This document shows positions 1-5,381 of a stretch of DNA of 5,383 nt, piece by piece. This DNA comes from an uncultured Bacteroidales bacterium (lineage in GTDB: Bacteria; Bacteroidota; Bacteroidia; Bacteroidales; UBA932): the NCBI GenBank assembly GCA_900545245.1, contig UQYV01000072.1:1-5383 (forward strand), given 5' to 3'. The translations under genes and the position numbers were made by a program. The notes below the pieces were generated by a model. It saw only the letters and a program-made list of their open reading frames with translations. It ran no database searches and was not told where the DNA came from. Numbering within the stretch: the first letter of the stretch is position 1; the number at the start of each line of letters is the position of its first letter.

Positions 1-4
1 TGCG

Positions 5-37
5 ACCCCTATTAGGGGTATCTCGCGCCCCGGCGCG
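5..37 (+). other. Two consecutive hairpins upstream of a terminator (possible 3' UTR of a gene to the left)
   Basis: ACCCCT (5-10) and AGGGGT (14-19) form a perfect 6-bp stem with a 3-base loop. CGCGC (24-28) and GCGCG (33-37) form a perfect 5-bp stem with a 4-base loop. Both sit directly before the terminator at 38-56. The most likely reading is the structured 3' end of a plus-strand transcript that starts outside the window; it could also stabilise the 3' end of the convergent lipoprotein mRNA on the other strand. No RNA family was recognised. Confidence 0.45.
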
Positions 38-56
38 GTCCCTTCGGGACTTTTTT
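38..56 (+). terminator. Rho-independent terminator for a plus-strand transcript entering from the left
   Basis: GTCCC (38-42) and GGGAC (46-50) form a perfect stem around the loop TTC, and six T residues (51-56) follow at once. The T-run is on the plus strand, so this serves a convergent gene to the left rather than the minus-strand lipoprotein gene, whose stop codon lies 9 bases further right. On the minus strand the same hairpin is followed by GC-rich sequence, so it would be a poor intrinsic terminator in that direction. Confidence 0.75.
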
Positions 57-65
57 GTCAGCGTC

Positions 66-1904
66 TTACTTGACTTCCTTAATTGAGGTGATCATTGTGT
101 TAAGATACTTCGTGGCTGTTCCGCTTACGCCGATGGCATAACCGACAACCTCAACCTTAGTGCCGTTGGCAAAGTCTTTCAGGCCGAATGCATCGTCCGG
201 ATAGGAGACCGAGCCCTGAACGTCCGTACCATCGACAATGACGTTGTTGTGCCACTGGTAGTACTTATCCTTTTCAGATTGCATAGTTCCCGTATATTTC
301 ACATATTTGATGCATGGTTTTGCTGCGTATGCGTCAAACTCTGTGGAAGTGAAGTTTCCCGGTTCAGGATGAGTCACTTCCTCGGTACCGTTTACTTTGA
401 TTTCCGATGATTCCCCGAACTGGTTCAACCCTCCATAGGTTGCAATGTTGCCTTCTACGGAGACGAGATTTCCAGCCACCATTCCGTGCTTTTTCTTGAA
501 CACGAGTATTGTTCCGGTCTTGTCCTGCACGAGGAAACCCTTGGTGTGGGTGGCAATCACCTTGCCTTCAATTCTGAATATCTTTCCGACCTCGGCTTTC
601 GTTGCCTCATCCACAGTTATGAGAGGGGGCTCGACCACTTTACCGAACTCTATGGCCTGACCGCCTTCACCTGCAGTGAGGAGCACATCATCGATCCTAT
701 TCACGCTGCTGAGCTTGGCCTCGAACTTGATGCAGAGAGTCTTGGTTCCTTCCGGGAGAGTGAAATCCGCGACTGCACGCCTCCAGTTGCCGGCAACATC
801 TGCTACACCGGCAAAGTCGTAATCAATTGCAGGAGACCACGTTTCACCGTCGGCGGAGAGCTTCACAGTGAAATCGGAGGTGTAGAACGTATTGGTGGCT
901 CCCTGGCTGTATCTTTGTGCTCCGAACGTCAACCTCAGTTTAGTTGTAGTGACTGCGATATTCTTGATAGTGAACCAGTTTGGCGCACTGCTGAACAACA
1001 GGTTGTTTTTTCCGGAACCGTCATATTGTGAAAGGTCTCCCTTTGATGACTGGTTAGTTCTCGGGGAAATGCTCTTGAAGTCGTATGCGACATTTGCCAC
1101 ACCGCTTCCTTTCTCGTTCTTCCATCCGTCGAACTGCTCGCAGAACGGCCAGCCTTTGCTTGTCTGATACTTTTCCGCATTCTGGACTGCTATTTCCTTG
1201 TCGAATGAGTTGAAATAGATTGCTCCTTCCGGAACAGTTTCTTCAAATTTACCGGCATCCTTAACCTCGGTCGGTACCATATACATATAGGTCTTGTAGG
1301 ACCCAATCAGCCAGCCACTCAGAGTGACGCTGTGCATATGGTATTTTTCCTTGAACTCGTCACTCATATAGTCGAGGCTTCCTACTACAGAAGTTCCCTC
1401 AATCTCGACGTTTACGTAGTTTCCTGCTACCATTATAGTTCCGTCAAGCGTAACATATTTGATTTCAGGCGCATTCATATAAGCATCAACCTCGGTTGCC
1501 GTGAATTTTGCAGGCTCCGGATAGTTTACGATCTTTTCACCGGTTTTCTCGATTGTACACCCTTTGCCGAACTGAACGAGTCCGTTACGGCTGACTGTGG
1601 TTCCTTTCACCGCGACAACATCACCTGTCTTGAAGTTGTGCTGCGCTCCATAATACGCGTAAATCTGCGCATCGTCTTTCTGAAGTACGAGTCCCTGGAG
1701 ATTGGTTGCCACGACAAGGGCTCTTCCAACTTCAAATTCAGCTCCGATTTCTCCTTTGAGCACGTCTTCGATTGTCGCTGTCGTGTCAGGCTCTTCCGGA
1801 ACATTTGGGGTCGCCTCTTTTTCAGCACATGAGTTGAGAGAGAATCCGAGGGCAATGCACACAGTGAACCCAAGAATCCTTTTCCAAAAATTTTGTTTTT
1901 GCAT
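66..1904 (-). CDS. Large lipoprotein with duplicated OB-fold-like (DUF5689-like) repeats around a beta-rich domain
   Basis: This gene encodes a 612-residue predicted outer-membrane or surface lipoprotein. Residues 1-25 form a signal peptide (basic start with KR at 8-9, then a hydrophobic core), and LNSC at 23-26 is the lipobox with Cys26 as the lipidation site. A short linker follows. Repeat A spans about 45-217 and repeat B about 431-612. In their best-conserved stretch (111-156 against 495-540), 23 of 46 residues are identical, with PEP, F-T-x-TE and IKYV shared. Each repeat opens with a pattern typical of OB-fold strands (GLVLQ or GFLVQ, then GDVVAVKG or GNLVSVEG), resembling the YhcR-type OB folds and DUF5689 domains of Bacteroidota surface proteins. 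The central part, about 229-411, is rich in W, F, S, T and N and resembles a jelly-roll or adhesion module. No enzyme motif was seen. The ATG at 1904 is preferred because the signal peptide follows it directly and a promoter lies about 110 bases upstream. Ligand and function are unknown; nucleic-acid or glycan binding is only inferred. Confidence 0.88.
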   Translation of the reverse strand: MQKQNFWKRILGFTVCIALGFSLNSCAEKEATPNVPEEPDTTATIEDVLKGEIGAEFEVGRALVVATNLQGLVLQKDDAQIYAYYGAQHNFKTGDVVAVKGTTVSRNGLVQFGKGCTIEKTGEKIVNYPEPAKFTATEVDAYMNAPEIKYVTLDGTIMVAGNYVNVEIEGTSVVGSLDYMSDEFKEKYHMHSVTLSGWLIGSYKTYMYMVPTEVKDAGKFEETVPEGAIYFNSFDKEIAVQNAEKYQTSKGWPFCEQFDGWKNEKGSGVANVAYDFKSISPRTNQSSKGDLSQYDGSGKNNLLFSSAPNWFTIKNIAVTTTKLRLTFGAQRYSQGATNTFYTSDFTVKLSADGETWSPAIDYDFAGVADVAGNWRRAVADFTLPEGTKTLCIKFEAKLSSVNRIDDVLLTAGEGGQAIEFGKVVEPPLITVDEATKAEVGKIFRIEGKVIATHTKGFLVQDKTGTILVFKKKHGMVAGNLVSVEGNIATYGGLNQFGESSEIKVNGTEEVTHPEPGNFTSTEFDAYAAKPCIKYVKYTGTMQSEKDKYYQWHNNVIVDGTDVQGSVSYPDDAFGLKDFANGTKVEVVGYAIGVSGTATKYLNTMITSIKEVK

Positions 1905-1942
1905 AAAGTATTGATTTTAAAATGTATGTTTACGCTATTTCC

Positions 1943-1999
1943 GGAACAGTTGCCATAGATTCAGCTTTGACCATACGGGACAGGCAGAAAAACTGTCCC
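1943..1999 (-). promoter_or_regulatory. Structured leader with two competing pairings upstream of the lipoprotein gene
   Basis: Read on the minus strand, GGGACAG (1999-1993) can pair perfectly with CTGTCCC (1983-1977) across a 9-base loop. The same strand, extended by one base to GGGACAGT (1999-1992), can instead pair over 8 bp, with one G-U, with ACTGTTCC (1950-1943). The two pairings exclude each other. The element lies in the predicted 5' leader, between a start site near 2007 and the ATG at 1904. No T-run follows either hairpin, so classical attenuation by termination is unlikely; an effect on mRNA stability or translation is possible. No known riboswitch class was recognised. Confidence 0.4.
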
Positions 2000-2013
2000 A
2001 AAATTCCGGGCGG

Positions 2014-2046
2014 CAAAGGTAATCATTTTTTTTGATTCGAATCAAT
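2014..2046 (-). promoter_or_regulatory. Bacteroides-type promoter for the OB-fold lipoprotein gene
   Basis: On the minus strand, TACCTTTG (2021-2014) matches the Bacteroides -7 consensus TAnnTTTG exactly. ATTG (2046-2043) lies 21 bases upstream and fits the -33 element with one mismatch to TTTG. Transcription should start near 2007, giving a leader of about 100 bases before the ATG at 1904. The spacer and the -33 element overlap a 14-bp palindrome, which could be an operator. Confidence 0.65.
2032..2045. promoter_or_regulatory. 14-bp perfect palindrome over the -33 region (candidate operator)
   Basis: TTGATTCGAATCAA is perfectly self-complementary over 14 bp. It covers three of the four bases of the -33 element and the adjoining part of the spacer. 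A dimeric regulator bound here would be expected to block RNA polymerase. The regulator is unknown, and the flanking T-run (2026-2033) makes some chance AT symmetry possible. Confidence 0.4.
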
Positions 2047-2270
2047 GGTCGTCCGGTTTTATTTATTCGGGAATTTGTCATAAATCCGGTTATGCCCACG
2101 GCTCTTTCATTTAAGATGAATCAGAGAATATAGATTCCCTTACCCAGTTCGGCTATCGAGTCGGGTAGTGTTTTATATTGTGTATGAACGATTTATCTTT
2201 CTGTCAAAATCTCATTTATCACTTTGTAAATCCACTAATAGCCGATTCACTCGCAGAGAAGCCATTATTA

Positions 2271-3482
2271 TCAATACAGGCAGCCGAAAGCCCAGAGCGG
2301 AATCTTTTTCCCAGACGCGAGTTCGATGTCGTCAACAGCGAGCGCGGCACCGGTGAGGTCTTCACCGCCTATTTGCGACCAGTCCTTTCCTTGTCCGCCC
2401 ACTTCGATGACGGTCTTCTTGTCTATCCGGAAATCACCGGTCTTGATGCCTCCGTATTCTACCACATGTCCGGCGGAACTGAGCTGGTTGCAGAAAAACG
2501 TTTCTCGTACTGTTCCTTTTTCAGGTTCCGTCTCTGAAAAAGTGTAGAGCAGATTGGTGTTGTCCATCAGAAGTTTGTCCGGCTTCTGCAGATCCGTAAT
2601 TTTGTCAAGTTCCGTGTAGAGGCAGCGGAGAAGTTTCGCCTCATCCAGGCATTTCAGGTATTTCAGAAGTGTCACCCTATCGATGGACACGCTTTTCGAG
2701 AGTTTGGATATGTCCACAAGATACGGCAGGGTCGATGAAATGACCTGAAGCATCGCTTTGATCTTTCGGGTGTTTGCGATATTCACACCGCGGTTTACAG
2801 TCAGTTCGCTGTCGATTATGTAATTTGCGACACTCTCAACAAGCCTTTTGTATGTCTTCTTTTTCTCGAACGAGAAAGGGTAATATCCGTTGGTCAGATA
2901 ATCTTGGAAATATTCCAGCGGACGGCAGATGTTCCTTACTTCCAGGCACAGTCCGTTAGGGTTTTCCAGAAGCCGTTCAAGCAAAACCGGTTCAAACTCT
3001 TTTCCCGTTCTGAACCAGATGTATTCGCGGAAGGAAAGCCCCGCCATGTCGTAGACATCGGCTCGTCTGGAAAGGTCACTCTGTCCGTCGTTCAACTGAA
3101 TCAGAGATGAGCCGCTAAGCACCACATGAAGTCCTTTGTACAAATCATAAATCTCCTTGACTTCCTGACTCCATCCGGCATATTTATGTATCTCGTCGAT
3201 GAAAAGATGACGTCCTCCCATCTTTACGAAAGCCGATGCCGTGTCCACGAGCGTATGGCTTGCGAAATAGGCCGTATCAGCTGAGCAATAGAGTGCATGT
3301 CTGTCGGTAATGCCATAATTGTCAAGAATATACTGCTGCATGAGCGTAGATTTTCCCACACCCTTGGGCCCACGGATTATGACAAGGCGGGATTCCCAGT
3401 CGATTTCGTCCATAAGACGTCTTTTGAAAGATGTCGGAACATCCGTCAGATACTCGATATGTCTGTCAAACAAGCTGTCCAT
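2271..3482 (-). CDS. AAA_14/DUF4143 family ATPase (COG1373-like)
   Basis: This gene encodes a 403-residue cytoplasmic P-loop ATPase of the family with an AAA_14 domain followed by DUF4143. Walker A is GPKGVGKST at 38-46. Walker B is LFIDE at 93-97, with Asp96 and Glu97. A sensor-1-like VVLSGSS lies at 120-126, and SRRAD at 138-142 supplies likely arginine-finger residues. A helical segment at about 259-289 resembles the winged helix of DUF4143 proteins. The C-terminus (about 340-403) has the degenerate PD-(D/E)xK-like pattern, with Asp350 in GDFRID and Glu360 in IEVGG. Length is normal for the family. The frame stays open upstream to 3530, but that earlier ATG lies within the promoter. The ATG at 3482 follows the -7 box closely and gives the typical start MDSLFDRHIEYL. 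The cellular role of this common family is not settled; nothing nearby fixes its partner. Confidence 0.92.
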   Translation of the reverse strand: MDSLFDRHIEYLTDVPTSFKRRLMDEIDWESRLVIIRGPKGVGKSTLMQQYILDNYGITDRHALYCSADTAYFASHTLVDTASAFVKMGGRHLFIDEIHKYAGWSQEVKEIYDLYKGLHVVLSGSSLIQLNDGQSDLSRRADVYDMAGLSFREYIWFRTGKEFEPVLLERLLENPNGLCLEVRNICRPLEYFQDYLTNGYYPFSFEKKKTYKRLVESVANYIIDSELTVNRGVNIANTRKIKAMLQVISSTLPYLVDISKLSKSVSIDRVTLLKYLKCLDEAKLLRCLYTELDKITDLQKPDKLLMDNTNLLYTFSETEPEKGTVRETFFCNQLSSAGHVVEYGGIKTGDFRIDKKTVIEVGGQGKDWSQIGGEDLTGAALAVDDIELASGKKIPLWAFGCLY

Positions 3483-3499
3483 AAACGATTGATTTTTTG

Positions 3500-3531
3500 C
3501 AAATATAAAAGTGTTTATCGGGATAAACAAA
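3500..3531 (-). promoter_or_regulatory. Bacteroides-type promoter for the AAA_14/DUF4143 ATPase gene
   Basis: On the minus strand, TATATTTG (3507-3500) is an exact TAnnTTTG -7 element and TTTG (3531-3528) an exact -33 element, with 20 bases between them. The predicted start site is near 3493, so the leader before the ATG at 3482 is only about 10 bases. This placement decides the start codon of the ATPase gene. The spacer is occupied almost entirely by a palindromic operator candidate. Confidence 0.8.
3512..3529. promoter_or_regulatory. Operator candidate 1: imperfect 18-bp palindrome within the promoter spacer
   Basis: TGTTTATC (3512-3519) and GATAAACA (3522-3529) are exact inverted copies around the centre GG. 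The element fills the space between the -33 and -7 boxes and touches the -33 box. Protein binding here would directly compete with RNA polymerase. The arms are identical to those of the second copy at 3546-3563. Confidence 0.7.
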
Positions 3532-3545
3532 TTCTTGGGTAAAAT

Positions 3546-3563
3546 TGTTTATCGCGATAAACA
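3546..3563. promoter_or_regulatory. Operator candidate 2: perfect 18-bp palindrome upstream of the promoter
   Basis: TGTTTATCGCGATAAACA is perfectly self-complementary over 18 bp. It repeats the arms of operator candidate 1 with the centre CG in place of GG. The two centres are 34 bp apart, a little over three helical turns, so two bound dimers could interact. It lies just upstream of the -33 element, where an activator or a cooperative repressor could act. Confidence 0.7.
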
Positions 3564-3698
3564 CGTGGCTTTTTTACACCGCCTATTGACCTTCCCAGAG
3601 ATTGCTGACACTCTATACTGAAGTCAGTAGCCTTATGACTACTTGTACTTTGCCGCTGTCTTCCGGCATATTGTGCGATAGGAAATCTTGGGAATTTA

Positions 3699-4511
3699 TT
3701 ATTGCCTGCCGAACCAGAGGTCAAGATCAACTGAAGACTTTACAGCGAGCGACTCTTCGGATTTCAGCGCATTGAAGAAATTGAGACCTGTAATTTCCTC
3801 AACCTCGGCAATCGTCCAGACAAAATTCTCTAGCGGTTGCTTGCCAGGTCTATTCTCGCAGATGAAACCGATTCCGTGGTAGGCAGAGTCAACATAGACC
3901 ATCATCACCTTGAAAAATGCGTCCGGAACCGCAACATTATGAGGCCCGATATACTCTTTTGGTTGCCCATAGAAAATCGGCCCGCAGCAAATCCACACAC
4001 AGCCATAATTCTTTGCCAAAGCACGGCATTTCTCCTCCAAAGATTTCCAAACACCTCCGTTGAGATTGTGGTTTTGCGGACAGCAGTTCACATAATAGAA
4101 ACAATCATTCATCGACTGCACACTCCATTTCATATCAGCTGCCGGAGCCATATGTCCACGGTCATAACCGGAATTTCTATAATCGTTATTGTCAGCCTGA
4201 AGGAATGGAAGATTCATATCCACCTGAAAACGATAGGATTTGGATCCTGTGGCATTGCCGTCTCTTGAAATATCACCATCAGTTTCCTCCGCTGTCAGTT
4301 CCCACGCCACCCACTGAGGATTCAATTTGTTGAGATTATACATCAATGTGTATGCGTCATAACGCACCAGCCTCGTAGAATCCGAAACAAACACCGACGG
4401 ACACTCCATCCGCAGTTTTTCCACAGAATCCCCGTTTCCACAGCCACAGACAACCACAAGTATAGCGAGTGCGAGTATGACATAATGCTTGAAAGAATAT
4501 AAATGTTTCAT
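3699..4511 (-). CDS. Lipoprotein DNA/RNA non-specific endonuclease (NUC1/NucA family)
   Basis: This gene encodes a 270-residue exported sugar-non-specific nuclease that should cut DNA and RNA with a bound divalent metal ion. Residues 1-23 are a signal peptide, and VCGC at 21-24 is the likely lipobox with lipidated Cys24, so the enzyme should be anchored in the cell envelope. The catalytic core spans about 49-265. The hallmark DRGH is at 117-120, with His120 the expected general base. NGGVWKSLEE starts at Asn151, the expected metal ligand; Glu159 follows eight residues later, matching the Asn119/Glu127 spacing in Serratia nuclease. All key residues are present, so activity is likely. Nine cysteines besides Cys24 are unusual. 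The YhcG-like gene ends 68 bases upstream on the same strand, so co-transcription is possible; no separate promoter or Shine-Dalgarno site was seen. Likely roles are nutrient scavenging from extracellular nucleic acid or breakdown of incoming DNA. Confidence 0.94.
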   Translation of the reverse strand: MKHLYSFKHYVILALAILVVVCGCGNGDSVEKLRMECPSVFVSDSTRLVRYDAYTLMYNLNKLNPQWVAWELTAEETDGDISRDGNATGSKSYRFQVDMNLPFLQADNNDYRNSGYDRGHMAPAADMKWSVQSMNDCFYYVNCCPQNHNLNGGVWKSLEEKCRALAKNYGCVWICCGPIFYGQPKEYIGPHNVAVPDAFFKVMMVYVDSAYHGIGFICENRPGKQPLENFVWTIAEVEEITGLNFFNALKSEESLAVKSSVDLDLWFGRQ

Positions 4512-4521
4512 ACGTAATAAA

Positions 4522-4575
4522 TCAATAATTGAAACCGAATGTCCACAAAGGAGCCTCTCTATCCATATTCTTCAT
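4522..4575 (-). CDS. Possible 17-residue ORF between the YhcG-like and endonuclease genes
   Basis: An ATG at 4575 opens a short frame encoding MKNMDREAPLWTFGFNY and ending in TGA at 4522-4524. A GGAG stretch (minus strand, about 4589-4586) lies a reasonable distance upstream and overlaps the end of the YhcG-like gene. The stop codon is 10 bases before the endonuclease ATG, so translational coupling is possible. The C-terminal pattern WTFGFNY resembles the final beta-strand of outer-membrane barrel proteins, so it may instead be the remnant of a lost gene. It is short enough to be chance. Confidence 0.25.
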   Translation of the reverse strand: MKNMDREAPLWTFGFNY

Positions 4576-4579
4576 TACA

Positions 4580-5305
4580 TTATTCTCCTAATTTCGCCTC
4601 AATTTCTTCGATGGAAGGAATGGTGCCTTCAACCTTTTCGGGATATAATTTTGACAGTTCATACTCAGAAATGCCAAGCGGCTGGTTGCTTGATTCCAAT
4701 GCATACTGGGCGAACACATTGTTCTTCGTTTTGCAAACAAGCAAGCCGATAGTTTTGTTGTCACTTTCTTTTCTTAAGAGATGATCGACAGCAACAACAT
4801 ATGCTCCTAACTGCCCAATATGAGAAGCTTGAAAAGCAACAGTCTTAACTTCTATAACTACATAGCAACGAAGACGAATATTATAAAACAACATATCCAA
4901 AAATTGTTCTTCTCCTCCTATTTCAAGCCTAAACTCTCGACCCATATAGGCAAATCCGGTTCCCAGTTCCAATAGAAATTTCTCAAGATTTGCGATAAGA
5001 GCATCTTTTAATTGGCGCTCATTGTATCTCTCTCGTAATCCTGTAAAATCGAAGCAATAAGGGTCTTTAGTCATCTCTTGTGCCAGATCGCTGTCTCCAG
5101 CTGGTAGTGTGCAATTGAAATTAGTTACCGCTTTACCGCTTCTTTCGTATAAGTTTGTATCAAGGACATTAAGCAGAACCGCTCGACTCCAGCCGTTTTT
5201 AAGTGATAGGTTTACATAAAACAATGCTTTGTCTCTATTGTTGGAACATTTGTCTATCAGCAATTTATGATGCCCCCATGGTAACGCGAATATATCTTCT
5301 TCCAT
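4580..5305 (-). CDS. YhcG/DUF1016-family PD-(D/E)xK nuclease, N-terminally truncated
   Basis: This gene encodes 241 residues matching the C-terminal two thirds of YhcG-type proteins, which are usually about 340-390 residues. The ORF starts at the family's central segment, LPWGHHKLLIDK at 8-19, followed by NGWSRAVLLN at 37-46. The nuclease core comes next: Glu109 in an N-terminal helix, Asp137 in FLDML, Glu152 and Lys154 in VIEVK, and Gln165 in GQLGAYV. The motif KTKNNVFAQYALES at 192-205 is also typical. The catalytic signature is complete, but the N-terminal DUF1016 helical domain is absent. The frame is closed by TAG at 5339-5341, so this domain is not encoded in frame nearby. The ATG at 5305 is the only good start. 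The gene lies in AT-rich DNA beside a large hairpin, which suggests a rearrangement. The surviving protein may be a non-functional relic or a free nuclease domain. Confidence 0.85.
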   Translation of the reverse strand: MEEDIFALPWGHHKLLIDKCSNNRDKALFYVNLSLKNGWSRAVLLNVLDTNLYERSGKAVTNFNCTLPAGDSDLAQEMTKDPYCFDFTGLRERYNERQLKDALIANLEKFLLELGTGFAYMGREFRLEIGGEEQFLDMLFYNIRLRCYVVIEVKTVAFQASHIGQLGAYVVAVDHLLRKESDNKTIGLLVCKTKNNVFAQYALESSNQPLGISEYELSKLYPEKVEGTIPSIEEIEAKLGE

Positions 5306-5330
5306 CAGACTGACTACTGATGAGTGAGAT

Positions 5331-5381
5331 GAGGCTGACTAAAAAGTCAAATTGACTTTGAGGTTAGCCTCTTTTCTTTTT
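5331..5381 (+). terminator. Composite terminator-like hairpin upstream of the truncated YhcG gene
   Basis: GAGGCTGAC (5331-5339) pairs with GTTAGCCTC (5363-5371) over 9 bp with one G-U. Inside it, AAAGTCAA (5343-5350) and TTGACTTT (5352-5359) form a second, nearly loopless inverted repeat. A T-rich tail (5372-5381) follows on the plus strand, the orientation of a plus-strand terminator. On the minus strand the inner stem also ends in five T residues, so it could terminate a minus-strand gene entering from the right. No plus-strand gene precedes it in the window. Confidence 0.6.

Larger units (their letters stand above)
1905..2270. other. 366-base intergenic gap with the lipoprotein promoter and leader
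   Basis: This gap separates the ATPase stop codon from the lipoprotein start. Its left half holds the promoter, a 14-bp palindrome and a structured leader, each listed separately. The right half (about 2050-2270) shows no convincing gene on either strand. It also has no clear minus-strand terminator for the ATPase gene: the best dyad, TACCC (2142-2146) with GGGTA (2163-2167), lacks a T-run in the minus direction. Read-through from the ATPase into the lipoprotein gene therefore cannot be ruled out. Confidence 0.6.

Noticed and set aside
1..15. Possible C-terminus of a plus-strand gene (codons for C-D-P-Y, then TAG)
   Set aside because: Four codons cannot identify a gene, and another frame stays open longer. 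The terminator suggests a plus-strand gene nearby, but its frame cannot be chosen.
486..1031. 181-residue plus-strand open frame
   Set aside because: It lies wholly within the lipoprotein gene, has no family resemblance, and is an antisense shadow of a clearly coding frame.
1332..1832. 166-residue plus-strand open frame
   Set aside because: Antisense shadow of the lipoprotein gene; low-complexity composition and no recognisable domain.
2168..2537. Two plus-strand open frames that start in the gap before the ATPase gene's 3' end
   Set aside because: Most of their length is antisense to the ATPase C-terminus, and no promoter or family match supports them.
3621..3644. Overlapping dyads (AGTAG/CTACT and AGTCA/TGACT) downstream of the endonuclease gene
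   Set aside because: Stems are only 5 bp and no T-run follows on the minus strand, so it is not a convincing terminator.
3515..3730. 71-residue minus-strand open frame across the ATPase upstream region
   Set aside because: It overlaps the end of the endonuclease gene and runs through both palindromes and the -33 box. Openness is better explained by the regulatory sequence.
3837..4268. 143-residue plus-strand open frame
   Set aside because: Antisense to the catalytic core of the endonuclease, whose motifs are unmistakable on the minus strand.
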